Below are positions 22,802 to 34,163 of a DNA stretch of 64,000 nucleotides, in pieces (position 1 is the stretch's first letter; each line of letters starts with the position of its first letter). Made by a program: the position numbers and the translations under genes. The notes beneath the pieces are model-generated. The model saw nothing but the letters and a program-made list of their open reading frames with translations. It made no database searches and was not told the DNA's origin. Location of the stretch: assembly GCA_004346725.1 (NCBI GenBank), contig SMDE01000009.1, positions 62,001 through 126,000 on the forward strand, written 5' to 3'. This DNA comes from Phytobacter diazotrophicus. GTDB lineage: Bacteria > Pseudomonadota > Gammaproteobacteria > Enterobacterales > Enterobacteriaceae.

Positions 22802-23656
22802 ATGTTGTCAAAACAGATCCCGCTGGGTATCTACGAAAAAGCACTCCCTGCCGGGGAGTGCTGGCTGGAACGGTTGCGACTGGCGAAAACGCTGGGTTTC
22901 GATTTTGTCGAAATGTCGGTAGATGAAACCGATGCCCGTCTGGCCCGCCTCGACTGGAACCCTGAGCAGCGTCTGGCACTGGTAGCTGCGATAGCGGAAA
23001 CAGGCGTTCGCGTTCCTTCAATGTGTCTGAGCGCGCACCGGCGTTTTCCGCTGGGCAGCGAAGATGACGCGGTACGTAACCAGGGGCTGGAGATCATGCG
23101 CAAGGCTATCCGGTTTGCGCAGGATACCGGTATCCGGGTGATTCAACTCGCTGGCTATGACGTTTACTACCAGCAGGCGAATGATGAGACGCGCCGCCGC
23201 TTTCGTGACGGACTCAAAGAGAGCGTGGAAATGGCCAGCCGTGCACAGGTAACCCTGGCGATGGAAATTATGGATTACCCGCTGATGAATTCGATCAGCA
23301 AAGCGCTGGGGTACGCGCACTACCTTAATAACCCATGGTTTCAGCTCTACCCGGATATCGGCAATCTTTCAGCCTGGGATAACGACGTGCAGATGGAACT
23401 GCTGGCGGGCGTCGGCCATATCGTGGCGGTTCATGTCAAAGACACGCGCCCCGGCGTTTTTAAAAACGTCCCCTTTGGCACCGGCGTAGTGGATTTTGAA
23501 CGCTGTTTCGCCACGCTCAAAGAGAGCGGCTACTGTGGTCCGTACTTGATCGAGATGTGGAGCGAGGCGGCAGAAGATCCGGCGGCAGAGGTGCTAAAAG
23601 CGCGCGACTGGGTGAAAGCGCGTATGGCAAACGCGGGTTTAATGGAGGCGGCATAA
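22802..23656 (+). CDS. ulaE: L-xylulose-5-phosphate 3-epimerase UlaE
   Basis: UlaE converts L-xylulose 5-phosphate to L-ribulose 5-phosphate. The 284-residue protein is a TIM-barrel of the AP-endonuclease/xylose-isomerase superfamily; [45 protein letters not shown] and VHVKDTRPG carry the metal-binding Glu/Asp/His set. Its stop overlaps the ulaF start (TAATG). Confidence 0.97.
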   Translation: MLSKQIPLGIYEKALPAGECWLERLRLAKTLGFDFVEMSVDETDARLARLDWNPEQRLALVAAIAETGVRVPSMCLSAHRRFPLGSEDDAVRNQGLEIMRKAIRFAQDTGIRVIQLAGYDVYYQQANDETRRRFRDGLKESVEMASRAQVTLAMEIMDYPLMNSISKALGYAHYLNNPWFQLYPDIGNLSAWDNDVQMELLAGVGHIVAVHVKDTRPGVFKNVPFGTGVVDFERCFATLKESGYCGPYLIEMWSEAAEDPAAEVLKARDWVKARMANAGLMEAA

Positions 23657-24339
23657 TGCAAGAGCTTAAACAGCAAGTGTTTGATGCCAATATGGATTTG
23701 CCGCGCTATGGATTAGTGACCTTTACCTGGGGAAACGTCAGCGCTATTGATCGTGAACGCGGGCTGGTAGTGATTAAACCCAGCGGTATTGCCTACGAGA
23801 ACATGAAACCAGATGACATGGTCGTGGTGGATTTACAGGGCAACAGGGTGGAAGGGCAGTGGCGCCCGTCTTCCGATACCGCAACACACCTTGAGTTGTA
23901 CCGACGCTACCCTCAGCTTGGCGGTGTTGTGCATACCCATTCCACGCATGCCACAGCCTGGGCTCAGGCGGGGCTGGCCATTCCTGCGCTTGGCACCACC
24001 CATGCAGATTATTTCTTTGGCGATATTCCCTGTACCCGGGCGCTCTCTGAAGAGGAGGTACGGGAAGAGTATGAACTCAACACTGGTAAGGTGATTGTCG
24101 AGACGCTGGGCAACAGTAACCCATTGCATACGCCGGGAATGGTGGTCTACCAACACGGTCCGTTTGCATGGGGGAAAAATGCCGCTGACGCCGTTCATAA
24201 TGCGGTGGTCATGGAAGAGGTTGCCCGGATGGCGTGGATTGCCCGAGGTATCAATCCGTCGTTAAAACCGATTGATGATTATCTGATGAATAAACACTTT
24301 ATGCGTAAGCACGGCCCAAATGCCTATTACGGGCAGTGA
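23656..24339 (+). CDS. ulaF: L-ribulose-5-phosphate 4-epimerase UlaF
   Basis: UlaF converts L-ribulose 5-phosphate to D-xylulose 5-phosphate, which enters the pentose-phosphate pathway; this completes the ascorbate route. The 227-residue class II aldolase/epimerase has the zinc ligands in [13 protein letters not shown] and the HADYF segment, and [21 protein letters not shown] in the substrate region. The ATG at 23656 overlaps the ulaE stop by one base. A 10-bp hairpin with a T tract follows about 80 bases downstream. Confidence 0.97.
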   Translation: MQELKQQVFDANMDLPRYGLVTFTWGNVSAIDRERGLVVIKPSGIAYENMKPDDMVVVDLQGNRVEGQWRPSSDTATHLELYRRYPQLGGVVHTHSTHATAWAQAGLAIPALGTTHADYFFGDIPCTRALSEEEVREEYELNTGKVIVETLGNSNPLHTPGMVVYQHGPFAWGKNAADAVHNAVVMEEVARMAWIARGINPSLKPIDDYLMNKHFMRKHGPNAYYGQ

Positions 24340-24340
24340 C

Positions 24341-24411
24341 CGGTAGCCCGGCCAGGCGCAGCGCCGCAGGAGTTTCCCCGGCATCAGCTATGCTTCGTCC
24401 GGACTACCAGA
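24341..24411. repeat. REP-like palindromic element
   Basis: The left end GGTAGCCCGGCCAGGCGCAG and the right end GCTTCGTCCGGACTACC are an imperfect inverted pair, the layout of enterobacterial REP units. It lies between the ulaF stop and its terminator. Confidence 0.55.
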
Positions 24412-24418
24412 AAATTAT

Positions 24419-24473
24419 GCTCCGGAATGTGTACGCCTTCGGGATGTTACTGGTCTGATTCCGGAGCCTTTTT
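24419..24473 (+). terminator. ula operon terminator
   Basis: GCTCCGGAAT and ATTCCGGAGC arms, 29 bases apart, are followed by CTTTTT. It also lies just beyond the end of the convergent MFS gene. Confidence 0.7.
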
Positions 24474-25665
24474 ATGCCTGTCGATAGGCTGATGGTATGC
24501 AGCGCATCCCTGCCAGCGTAATCAGGCAGATCACGGCACCGGCATAAAATGTTGATGCTGCGCCCAGGCTTTCCCACAAGACACCGGCCCCGGCGCTGGC
24601 CAACAGCAGGGCGATACCGCTCATGAGGTTAAACATGCCAAACGCGGTGCCGCGCAGTTCTGCTGGCGCGGTATGGGCGATCATCGCCGCCAGCAGGCCC
24701 TGGGTCATTCCCATATGGATACCCCACAGGGCAACGCCAAGCAGCAACGTGCTCCAGTGGTGGCTTAACGCCAGTGCCAGATCGGCGGCAATCAGCACCA
24801 GCAGGCCTGCCTGCAGCATTTTGCTGTGGCTCATGCCGTCGGACAGTTTACCAAAGGGGTAGGCCGTCAGGCCGTACACCAGGTTCATTGCGACCATTAC
24901 CAGCGGAATGGCGAACAGTGGAATCTCCATCTGCTGTGCGCGTAGTACCAGAAAGGCTTCACTAAAACGGGCGAGGGTAAAGACGCTGCCCAGTCCAACG
25001 ACCCACCAGTAAGCGCTACTGAGTTTTTTCAGGTTCTCACGGGTGAGCGGGTTGGTGCGCTTGTTGGTAATGGGCGTTTTAGGTTCATCAAGCCCGAAAT
25101 AGAGCAGAGCGATAGCCAGTGTGCCTGGGATCACAGCCACCCAGAAGATGGACTGGAAATCATTGTCCCACAGAAACATCAGCGCCACGGCCAACAGCGG
25201 ACCAAGGAAAGCACCGATTGTGTCCAGCGACTGGCGCAGGCCAAATGCGGCGCCACGAATGTCGGGGGGCGTCACATCGGCAACCAGCGCGTCACGAGGT
25301 GCCCCACGGATCCCTTTGCCAACGCGGTCAATCATTCGCGCGCCGAATACCAGGCCGGAGGAGGAAGCCAGGGCAAACAGCGGTTTGCTAAGCGCACCCA
25401 TGCCATATCCCAGCAGGGCCAGTCCTTTGCGTTTACCCAGATAGTCGCTGAGTACGCCGGAAAACACTTTTATGATAAGCGCAGTTGCCTCTGCCATCCC
25501 TTCGATCAGGCCAATGACAATGACGCTGGCACTTAATGTGGTCGCCATAAAGAGAGGTAACAGGCTGTGGATCATCTCGGACGAGACATCCATTAACAGA
25601 CTTACGCCGCCGAGCACCCAAACGCCTTGCGGGATACGGCCCAGGGTTGCAAAACGCACAAACAC
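24472..25665 (-). CDS. MFS transporter
   Basis: A 397-residue, 12-helix major facilitator of unknown substrate. Motif A-like loops are present (SGVLSDYLGKRKGL in the 2-3 loop and YPFGKLSDGMSHSKM in the 8-9 loop), as are DRVGKGIRGAPRDALVADV and MGMTQGLLAAMIAHTAPAE, which recall drug-efflux or nickel/fosmidomycin-type exporters. The ATG at 25665 follows the start of a hydrophobic N-terminus. It stands alone between ulaF and yjfY, and I see no neighbour that tells its substrate. Confidence 0.88.
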   Translation of the reverse strand: MFVRFATLGRIPQGVWVLGGVSLLMDVSSEMIHSLLPLFMATTLSASVIVIGLIEGMAEATALIIKVFSGVLSDYLGKRKGLALLGYGMGALSKPLFALASSSGLVFGARMIDRVGKGIRGAPRDALVADVTPPDIRGAAFGLRQSLDTIGAFLGPLLAVALMFLWDNDFQSIFWVAVIPGTLAIALLYFGLDEPKTPITNKRTNPLTRENLKKLSSAYWWVVGLGSVFTLARFSEAFLVLRAQQMEIPLFAIPLVMVAMNLVYGLTAYPFGKLSDGMSHSKMLQAGLLVLIAADLALALSHHWSTLLLGVALWGIHMGMTQGLLAAMIAHTAPAELRGTAFGMFNLMSGIALLLASAGAGVLWESLGAASTFYAGAVICLITLAGMRCIPSAYRQA

Positions 25666-25771
25666 GATATTGCTCCGGATAATCAGGTTATTAAGATGCT
25701 ATTACATCAGCGGCCTGCGCTTTTGATAAGCACACTGTACAAATAATTATCATTTAATGATGTGCAAAAAA

Positions 25772-25792
25772 AAGCCCTCATGGAAGAGGGCG
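25772..25792 (-). terminator. yjfY terminator
   Basis: GCCCTC-ATGGAA-GAGGGC hairpin; on the minus strand it is followed by a run of eight or more T, downstream of yjfY. Confidence 0.85.
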
Positions 25793-25826
25793 ATTAATAA
25801 TGGCAAGGGTAACTGGTCTGTGTGTA

Positions 25827-26099
25827 CTAGCGATAAATGTCAGCGCTGGCGTGAATAAGGCCATTGCTGCCCGGCTCCCGAAGTAAGACCGGGTGATAAT
25901 ATTTCGCACCCTTCGCGTCAGTTTCGACTTTGAGTGCTTGATCCGCTTCGCTTTCAGTGGCGATGTTATGATTAATGTAAATAACGCCTAAGCTCTGCAC
26001 ATCATCCATGTTTTTGGCTTGCCGCCCGTCAATTTTGATGGCTGCTGCCGCATTGGCGCTAAGGAGTAGCGCTGTGAGTAAGATTGCGATGTTTTTCAT
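25827..26099 (-). CDS. yjfY: YjfY, DUF1471-family secreted protein
   Basis: A 90-residue protein with a signal peptide (MKNIAILLTALLLSANAAAA) and a DUF1471 domain: NMDDVQSLGVIYINHNIATES, then ADQALKVETDAKGAKYYHPVL and NGLIHASADIYR. It matches E. coli YjfY closely. The family includes BhsA and other small stress-induced periplasmic or outer-membrane proteins; the exact role of YjfY is not established. Three such proteins (with YjfN and BsmA) lie in 10 kb here. I chose ATG 26099, which starts the signal peptide. Confidence 0.9.
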   Translation of the reverse strand: MKNIAILLTALLLSANAAAAIKIDGRQAKNMDDVQSLGVIYINHNIATESEADQALKVETDAKGAKYYHPVLLREPGSNGLIHASADIYR

Positions 26100-26839
<740 letters not shown>

Positions 26840-26845
26840 TTTCTG

Positions 26846-27392
<547 letters not shown>

Positions 27393-27421
27393 TCGGGCAC
27401 GGTCCATTAATACGACTTTAA

Positions 27422-27883
<462 letters not shown>

Positions 27884-27902
27884 TTAGCTTCTGACGTTGC
27901 GT

Positions 27903-27938
27903 AAAAACGCCGGCCTTGTGCCGGCGTTTTGCTTTTTA
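27903..27938 (+). terminator. rplI operon terminator
   Basis: AAAACGCCGGC and GCCGGCGTTTT arms with a 5-base loop, then GCTTTTT, 20 bases after rplI. Confidence 0.92.
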
Positions 27939-28066
27939 TCCCTCTGGTTTTTCCTTTTTATCCCTTCGAGCTCACAACCTGATCTCTGTTTTCGCATATC
28001 TGTTTCCATTTCCTGACTATTCCGCAATAATTAAAAAATAAAACGTTATTTTAAATTGGTGAATGT

Positions 28067-29005
28067 ATGGAAACGATACACCAACCGCCGCTCTTTGCCC
28101 GTAAAAATGCGGCGTATGCAGGAGCAGCATTCTGTTGTTTATTATGGGGAAGCGCCTACCCGGCGATTAAAAGCGGTTATGAGATTTTCCAGATTGATGT
28201 GGATGATATCCCTTCGAAAATCGTCTTTGCTGGCTATCGCTTCTTCTTCGCAGGGCTACTGTTATTACTGCTTGCGCTGGCGCAGCGCCGCCCGCTGGCT
28301 CGCCTCTCTTTCCATCAGTGTGGCCAACTGGCACTGCTCGGGGTTACGCAAACCTCACTCCAGTACGTCTTCTTCTATATTGGTCTGGCCTTCACCACTG
28401 GGGTAAAAGGTTCAATTATGAATGCGACGGGCACCTTCTTTAGTGTGCTGCTGGCCCACTTTATCTACCAGAATGACAAACTGAGCTATAACAAAACCCT
28501 TGGCTGCGTACTGGGGTTTGCTGGCGTCATGGTGGTTAACCTCAACAATGGCCTGATGGAGTTCAGCTTTAGCCTGATGGGGGATGGTTTTGTAGTCCTG
28601 GCGGCGTTTATCCTCTCGGCATCGACGCTATACGGTAAGCGGATCTCGCAAACGGTCGATCCGTTGGTAATGACGGGTTATCAACTGGGGTTTGGTGGCG
28701 TCGTGCTCGCGGTCGGCGGGTATGTTTTTGGCGGCGAGCTTACCGTGCATGGCCCCTCCTCGGTGGCGATTCTTGGCTACCTGACGCTACTCTCCTCGGT
28801 TGCGTTTGCGCTGTGGAGCATTCTGCTCAAGTACAATCGGGTGGGGATGATTGCGCCGTTTAACTTCTTAATCCCGGTCTCAGGTGCGTTATTGTCGGCT
28901 ATTTTTCTGGGCGAGAATATTCTCGAACTCAAATACGCGGTTGCGTTGATGCTGGTGTGCTCCGGCATCTGGTGGGTGAACAAGGTCTCCCGAAAAGCCG
29001 ATTAA
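28067..29005 (+). CDS. EamA/DMT-superfamily permease
   Basis: A 312-residue protein with ten predicted membrane helices in two EamA repeats (LLWGSAYPAIKSGYE starts the first; FVVLAAFILSASTLYGKRIS the second). DMT carriers of this type usually export amino acids or related metabolites; the substrate is not readable here. The start at 28067 gives METIHQPPLFARKNAAYAG. It stands alone between the rplI terminator and a hairpin shared with convergent ytfB. This gene is not at this place in E. coli K-12. Confidence 0.88.
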   Translation: METIHQPPLFARKNAAYAGAAFCCLLWGSAYPAIKSGYEIFQIDVDDIPSKIVFAGYRFFFAGLLLLLLALAQRRPLARLSFHQCGQLALLGVTQTSLQYVFFYIGLAFTTGVKGSIMNATGTFFSVLLAHFIYQNDKLSYNKTLGCVLGFAGVMVVNLNNGLMEFSFSLMGDGFVVLAAFILSASTLYGKRISQTVDPLVMTGYQLGFGGVVLAVGGYVFGGELTVHGPSSVAILGYLTLLSSVAFALWSILLKYNRVGMIAPFNFLIPVSGALLSAIFLGENILELKYAVALMLVCSGIWWVNKVSRKAD

Positions 29006-29008
29006 CTT

Positions 29009-29041
29009 CTGGCCGGGTAGCGTTATTGCTGACCCGGCCAG
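29009..29041. terminator. Hairpin between convergent DMT gene and ytfB
   Basis: CTGGCCGGGT and ACCCGGCCAG are perfect 10-base arms with a 13-base loop in the 41-base gap between two convergent genes. There is no T tract on either side, so it may stop transcription only in part. Confidence 0.5.
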
Positions 29042-29046
29042 GAGGC

Positions 29047-29706
29047 TTATCGTGCCCGGATAAAACTACCGTCCTGCTGGCGAGTGAACAAGACAGACTG
29101 GCCGCTGCCATTTTCAATCGTCAACCCGGTTACTACGCCATTCGCGTTCTGACGAATTTTCACCATCTGGCCGCTTTGCAGGGTGCTGAGCGGTTTGCCT
29201 TCGCCTTCTACTTTTGCCATGGCATAGACATCGGTTGGCGGCAAATTGTGGTCACGGAAAACCTGGGCCAGCGTTTTGCCCTGCTCGACACGGTAGGTGC
29301 GCCACTGCTGCTCAATACCGCCAGCGGAAGAGGCAGCAGGGGCAGAGTGTTCGGCGACCGGACGCTCCTGCTGTATCGGCTCCTGCACGGCCTGCGGTTC
29401 CTCGTTAAGGACAGGAGCAGGTTGTTGGTTTTGCACCGGCTGCGACGTCACCAGCGGTTGTGAAGGCTGCGATTGTGTCTGCGGCTGGGATTGTGACTGA
29501 ATATTCAGTTGTGCTTCGCGCCCGACAGAGGCGGGAGGCGTCACCGTCTCTTTCGGGGTGGGCAGCAGGAAACCGATAATAACCAACAACGCCGCAAGGA
29601 TCAGCCCACGACGGTGCATCGGCGGAAGCGGGTCCAGAATGCGAAAATGATCCGGGGCGTGCCAGATTTTCGCCAGGGTAGGTTTCAGTTCAAATCGCCC
29701 GGGCAT
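29047..29706 (-). CDS. ytfB: YtfB, OapA-family cell-envelope/division protein
   Basis: A 219-residue single-pass membrane protein: a cytoplasmic N-terminus (MPGRFELKPTLAKIWHAPDH), one membrane helix (GLILAALLVIIGFLLP, about 36-51), a Gln/Pro/Ser-rich periplasmic linker, and a C-terminal LysM-like OapA domain (WRTYRVEQGKTLAQVFRDHNL). E. coli YtfB has been linked to cell division and glycan binding. I chose ATG 29706, which gives the E. coli N-terminus; GGAGGAAAGCC precedes it. The linker repeats QSQPQTQSQP, a low-complexity stretch. Confidence 0.93.
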   Translation of the reverse strand: MPGRFELKPTLAKIWHAPDHFRILDPLPPMHRRGLILAALLVIIGFLLPTPKETVTPPASVGREAQLNIQSQSQPQTQSQPSQPLVTSQPVQNQQPAPVLNEEPQAVQEPIQQERPVAEHSAPAASSAGGIEQQWRTYRVEQGKTLAQVFRDHNLPPTDVYAMAKVEGEGKPLSTLQSGQMVKIRQNANGVVTGLTIENGSGQSVLFTRQQDGSFIRAR

Positions 29707-29939
29707 GGCTTTCCTCCTGCTCCGCGTCATTATTTATCCTGTCTCGTTGAGTATAGATGGCTAACTACCTGATTGGCTGTGTGATGCATTGTCTCGTGAC
29801 ATCATAATGAGAATTATCTTACCGGGAGTATTGTTTCTGTTTCTCTGCGATTTGTCATCTTTACTACGACAAAGTTTTACCCGCTGCGGCGTGGCTGTTA
29901 TGCTGCGCGCTACCTTAAAAAGTGATGAAAGGAAAACCC

Positions 29940-30560
29940 ATGACAACCCCAACGTTTGACACGATCGAAGCGCAGGCCAGCTATGGCATTGGTTTGCAGG
30001 TAGGGCAGCAGCTTAGCGACTCCGGCTTACAGGGGCTGTTGCCGGAAGCGCTGGTCGCCGGTATTGCTGATGCGCTGGCAGGTAAACAACCGGCTGTGCC
30101 GGTGGATGTTGTTCATCGTGCGCTGCGTGAAATCCACGAACGTGCGGACGCAGTGCGTCGTGCGCGCTTTGAAGAGATGGCGGCAGAAGGCGTGAAATAT
30201 CTGGACGAAAACCGCGAGAAAGAGGGTGTGAACAGCACGGAGTCTGGTCTGCAGTTCCGCGTTATCACTCAGGGCGAAGGCGCTATCCCGGCGCGTACTG
30301 ACCGTGTTCGCGTTCACTACACCGGTAAACTGATCGACGGTACCGTGTTCGACAGCTCCGTCGCGCGTGGCGAACCGGCTGAATTCCCGGTAAACGGCGT
30401 GATTGGAGGCTGGATCGAAGCGCTGACGCTGATGCCGGTTGGCTCCAAATGGGAACTGACGATTCCGCACGAACTGGCCTACGGCGAGCGTGGCGCGGGC
30501 GCGTCCATCCCGCCATTCAGCACCCTGGTATTCGAAGTGGAATTACTGGAAATCCTGTAA
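29940..30560 (+). CDS. fklB: FKBP-type peptidyl-prolyl isomerase FklB (FKBP22)
   Basis: A 206-residue cytoplasmic prolyl isomerase. An N-terminal helical dimerization domain (about 1-90) precedes the FKBP domain: [19 protein letters not shown], then [21 protein letters not shown] and [24 protein letters not shown] chose ATG 29940 ([18 protein letters not shown]), after AAAGGAAAACC. The two upstream in-frame ATG codons lack homology. Confidence 0.97.
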   Translation: MTTPTFDTIEAQASYGIGLQVGQQLSDSGLQGLLPEALVAGIADALAGKQPAVPVDVVHRALREIHERADAVRRARFEEMAAEGVKYLDENREKEGVNSTESGLQFRVITQGEGAIPARTDRVRVHYTGKLIDGTVFDSSVARGEPAEFPVNGVIGGWIEALTLMPVGSKWELTIPHELAYGERGAGASIPPFSTLVFEVELLEIL

Positions 30561-30857
30561 TCTTCCCGATGTTTTCCTCTCCTCGTCAGGGGAGAGGAAG
30601 ACGATGTTGCGTGAATCATTCATTAAATGAATTAGTTTCGATACTTTATCTTGCTATGCGCGTATTGCGGTGTATTTTTGTGAACTCCATCCCCTAATTT
30701 GAGTGATATGCTGCTCACTTTAAACAAATATTTAACATCTCTTTTAATTCAGAGTATTCATCCTACCAATTCTTACCTAATATCGTTGCGTCCGCGAATG
30801 GGCGAAGTATGCAATTAAAGGCCAGAAGAGCCTCAACAACACAGACAGGATATAAAC

Positions 30858-32267
30858 ATGGTAGATCAGGCAAAAGTCGCGGCTGACGAAGAGGCTTCGA
30901 CTGAACAATCGCTACGGCGCAATCTTACAAACCGTCATATTCAGCTAATCGCTATTGGTGGTGCCATCGGTACCGGGCTGTTTATGGGCTCCGGGAAAAC
31001 CATCAGCCTTGCAGGACCGTCGATCATTTTTGTCTATATGATCATCGGGTTCATGCTGTTTTTCGTCATGCGTGCGATGGGTGAGTTGCTGCTGTCGAAC
31101 CTTGAGTACAAATCTTTTAGCGACTTCGCCGCCGACCTGCTCGGACCGTGGGCGGGGTATTTTACCGGCTGGACATACTGGTTCTGCTGGGTAGTCACCG
31201 GGATGGCCGATGTGGTGGCGATCACCGCTTACGCACAATTCTGGTTCCCTGGATTATCCGACTGGATAGTGGCGTTGACCATTGTCCTGGTGCTGCTGAG
31301 CCTGAACCTTGCCACCGTAAAAATGTTCGGCGAGATGGAGTTCTGGTTCGCGATGATCAAAATCGTCGCCATTGTGGCGCTGATTGTTGTTGGTCTGGTG
31401 ATGGTGCTGACCAGTTTCAAATCGCCGACCGGGGTCGAAGCCTCTGTTGCGCATCTGTGGAATGACGGCGGCTGGTTCCCGAAAGGCATCAGCGGCTTCT
31501 TTGCCGGTTTCCAGATCGCGGTCTTTGCCTTTGTGGGGATTGAGCTGGTCGGAACGACAGCGGCAGAAACCAAAGACCCGGAAAAGTCGCTGCCGCGCGC
31601 GATTAACTCCATTCCGATCCGCATCATCATGTTCTATGTGTTTGCGTTGATTGTGATTATGTCCGTGACCCCATGGAGTTCCGTGGTGCCGGATAAGAGC
31701 CCGTTTGTTGAACTGTTTGTTCTGGTGGGCCTGCCTGCCGCAGCGAGCATTATCAACTTTGTGGTGCTGACGTCTGCTGCGTCTTCCGCGAACAGCGGCG
31801 TGTTCTCCACCAGCCGTATGCTGTTCGGCCTGGCACAAGATGGCGTGGCGCCAAAAGCGTTCGGTAAGCTCTCTAAACGTGCGGTACCGGCGAAAGGGCT
31901 GACCTTCTCTTGTATCTGCCTGCTGGGCGGTGTGGTGATGCTGTACGTGAACCCAAGTGCGATTGCGGCGTTCACCATGATTACCACCGTTTCGGCCATC
32001 CTGTTTATGTTTGTCTGGACGATTATCCTCTGCTCTTACCTCGTCTACCGTAAACAGCGTCCGCAACTGCATGAAGCGTCCATCTACAAAATGCCGCTTG
32101 GCAAAGTGATGTGCTGGGTATGCATGGCGTTCTTTGTGTTCGTACTGGTGTTGCTGACGCTCGAAGAGGACACTCGTCAGGCGCTGATCGTCACCCCAAT
32201 CTGGTTTATCGTGCTGGGCGCGGGCTGGCTGATTGTGGGTAAAAAACGCCTGGCAGGTATGCGCTAG
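30858..32267 (+). CDS. cycA: D-serine/D-alanine/glycine transporter CycA
   Basis: CycA is a proton-driven inner-membrane permease for glycine, D-alanine and D-serine (and D-cycloserine) of the APC amino-acid family. The 469-residue protein has twelve hydrophobic segments; NRHIQLIAIGGAIGTGLFMGSG is the hallmark first helix, and GFFAGFQIAVFAFVGIELVG lies in helix 6. The 297-base leader region upstream is AT-rich; in E. coli cycA mRNA is repressed by the small RNA GcvB, which cannot be checked here. Confidence 0.98.
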   Translation: MVDQAKVAADEEASTEQSLRRNLTNRHIQLIAIGGAIGTGLFMGSGKTISLAGPSIIFVYMIIGFMLFFVMRAMGELLLSNLEYKSFSDFAADLLGPWAGYFTGWTYWFCWVVTGMADVVAITAYAQFWFPGLSDWIVALTIVLVLLSLNLATVKMFGEMEFWFAMIKIVAIVALIVVGLVMVLTSFKSPTGVEASVAHLWNDGGWFPKGISGFFAGFQIAVFAFVGIELVGTTAAETKDPEKSLPRAINSIPIRIIMFYVFALIVIMSVTPWSSVVPDKSPFVELFVLVGLPAAASIINFVVLTSAASSANSGVFSTSRMLFGLAQDGVAPKAFGKLSKRAVPAKGLTFSCICLLGGVVMLYVNPSAIAAFTMITTVSAILFMFVWTIILCSYLVYRKQRPQLHEASIYKMPLGKVMCWVCMAFFVFVLVLLTLEEDTRQALIVTPIWFIVLGAGWLIVGKKRLAGMR

Positions 32268-32295
32268 TATTCGTAGACCTGGCATCCGGCAGACA

Positions 32296-32325
32296 TAAAA
32301 AAGAGCCGCGCAGGCGGCTCTAAAG
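32296..32325 (-). terminator. ytfE terminator
   Basis: AGAGCCGC-GCAG-GCGGCTCT hairpin; on the minus strand it is followed by TTTTTTATG, so it mainly serves ytfE but also lies just past cycA. Confidence 0.8.
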
Positions 32326-32362
32326 ACTTCCATGAATCAGGCGCTCTCAGGGGCGCCTTTGC

Positions 32363-33025
32363 TTATTCTCCAGCGAGGGCACGCGGAAACAGAACGTTGT
32401 TTTCCAGACTGATGTGTTCCATCAGGTCGTCGATCAATTCATTGATACCGTTATACATTGCTTTCCAGGTGGTGCAGGCTTCCGGCGGCGGCGTCACGCC
32501 ATTGGTAATGTGCTTGATCACTTCCAGCAGTTCGCCTGCATCATCATGCTCGCTTTCCATCACGCTGATTGGCCCCATCGCCTGGCTGCCCATCCCCTCT
32601 TTAATCATCGGGAACAGGATGCGCTCTTCTTTCATCATGTGGCTGGAAAGCTCGTCGTGCAGCATGGTCAGGTATTTGGTTAACCCTTTTGGCACGTTGG
32701 GTTTATCGGCATGTACGCGCTCCACTTTGGTCGCCTGCAGGATAAGCTCCGGCAGTTGTTCGCGGTGGCGGTCGTGGTAACGCACGATAATGTGATCGAT
32801 GATTTCGCTCAGTGCGGCGACGCGCCAGTCTTTCTCGATGGGCTGCTCTGCCAGCTTTGCCAGTTCGGTTTCAATGATGCCAACATCCAGTTCTTTGCGG
32901 GACGCGGCGCGCTCCAGCGTCTGCTTACCGCCGCAGCAGTAATCCATATCGTATTTACGAAACAGCGCTGACGCACGTGGAATGGATAGCGCCAGTTCAC
33001 CCAGGGGTTGGTCACGGAAAGCCAT
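32363..33025 (-). CDS. ytfE: YtfE (RIC), di-iron repair of iron centres protein
   Basis: A 220-residue hemerythrin-like di-iron protein that repairs iron-sulfur clusters damaged by NO or oxidants. The N-terminal ScdA domain carries the Cys30-Cys31 pair in DYCCGGK; the four-helix bundle carries the iron ligands in [39 protein letters not shown] and [12 protein letters not shown] chose ATG 33025 ([17 protein letters not shown]) because the longer frame runs into the promoter. A nearly perfect NsrR operator lies 25 bases upstream. Confidence 0.98.
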   Translation of the reverse strand: MAFRDQPLGELALSIPRASALFRKYDMDYCCGGKQTLERAASRKELDVGIIETELAKLAEQPIEKDWRVAALSEIIDHIIVRYHDRHREQLPELILQATKVERVHADKPNVPKGLTKYLTMLHDELSSHMMKEERILFPMIKEGMGSQAMGPISVMESEHDDAGELLEVIKHITNGVTPPPEACTTWKAMYNGINELIDDLMEHISLENNVLFPRALAGE

Positions 33026-33049
33026 AGCAGTTACCTCATCAGAAATTAT

Positions 33050-33072
33050 AACATGCATTTTAAATGCATCTT
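33050..33072 (-). promoter_or_regulatory. NsrR operator of ytfE
   Basis: Two 11-base arms, AACATGCATTT and AAATGCATCTT, are separated by one base, the 11-1-11 inverted-repeat layout of NsrR sites; 10 of 11 positions pair. It lies 25 bases before the ytfE start, where it would cover the promoter. Confidence 0.85.
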
Positions 33073-33119
33073 TTATTCGATGATATACCCCTTTCGGGGC
33101 AGGGTAAACAAGACCACGA

Positions 33120-34088
33120 TTAACCGTGGTCTGAAACTGACTGAACCAGAGGCTTTTCTGGCTTCGCGCGTACGGCCATGACCACGCCGCAAACCAACAG
33201 GGCGATACCACAGAGGGTGAGCAACGGCGGCATTTGCTGACGTAGCATGAAGGTATAAAGCAGGCCCGCAAGGGTTTCAAAAACAATCAGTGGCCCGACA
33301 ATAACCGTGGGTAAACGCTGACTGGCAACATTCCAGCACATAGCGCCGACCCAGGAGCAGAGCACAGCAATCGCGAACATCAAACCGAGAAACACCGCGG
33401 GGCGCGGGCCAAAGGGTTGGGCAAAATCAGGCTGTTGCGCACTCAGCCACAGACAGGCAGCAGCATAGCCGAGTAAAGAGACGGGGAGTGTCACCAGTGC
33501 CTGCGCGGTTGCCCACATCATCGGGTTCTTGTCCGGGTTTTCCCGCAGCCAGCGGGCGTTACGCAGCGCATACCACGCCCAGCAGGCGACGGAAACCAGC
33601 GCAAGGGCAATGCCGGAGCCATAGCGCCACCAGGAGAACGCCGGCAGGCCGCCGTGCAGTTCGGCTATGTTGACGCAGGCCAGTCCCGCCGCAATACAGA
33701 GCAGTGCCGGGGCGAGGCTGGTCCAGGTGCGTTTACCGTCACGCTGGCTGTAGAGCAGATTTGCACATATCGGGATAACAACCGGCAGGGTGCCAATGAT
33801 CATCGTCGAAACCGGTGCCCCGGTGCGCTGAATGGCGCTGGCAAGACAGACGTAATAGATGAGATTGCCCATCATGGTCAGCGCCAGCGCGGTGAGCCAG
33901 TCTTTCTGCGTTAACTGCCGTAAACGCTGGCGGCCCAGCCAGGCCAGCGGCAGGGCAATTATCCCCAACGCCAGATAACGACCGGTTGACTGCAATGCCG
34001 CCGGGTAATCCGGCACAATTAACGGCCCAACAAAAATAAGCCCCCACAACATCCCCGCGAGCAGGGCATACAACACACCACTAATCAT
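33120..34088 (-). CDS. ytfF: YtfF, EamA/DMT-family inner-membrane transporter
   Basis: A 322-residue membrane protein with ten predicted helices in two EamA repeats, closely matching E. coli Ytf[21 protein letters not shown] at the start, [21 protein letters not shown] and [21 protein letters not shown] inside. E. coli YtfF's substrate is not firmly known (a cysteine/amino-acid exporter has been suggested for relatives). It shares its direction with the upstream AraC-type regulator, 75 bases away. Confidence 0.93.
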   Translation of the reverse strand: MISGVLYALLAGMLWGLIFVGPLIVPDYPAALQSTGRYLALGIIALPLAWLGRQRLRQLTQKDWLTALALTMMGNLIYYVCLASAIQRTGAPVSTMIIGTLPVVIPICANLLYSQRDGKRTWTSLAPALLCIAAGLACVNIAELHGGLPAFSWWRYGSGIALALVSVACWAWYALRNARWLRENPDKNPMMWATAQALVTLPVSLLGYAAACLWLSAQQPDFAQPFGPRPAVFLGLMFAIAVLCSWVGAMCWNVASQRLPTVIVGPLIVFETLAGLLYTFMLRQQMPPLLTLCGIALLVCGVVMAVRAKPEKPLVQSVSDHG

Positions 34089-34163
34089 ACTTCCACCTGA
34101 CGTTTCTGTTTGCCGTCACAGTGTAGGAAAGGAGGGGAACGGAATATTGTATGAGATTGCGCA

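Noticed and set aside
31254-32333. 359-codon minus-strand frame opposite cycA
   Set aside because: His/Gln/Arg-rich shadow typical of antisense to a membrane protein; no homology seen.
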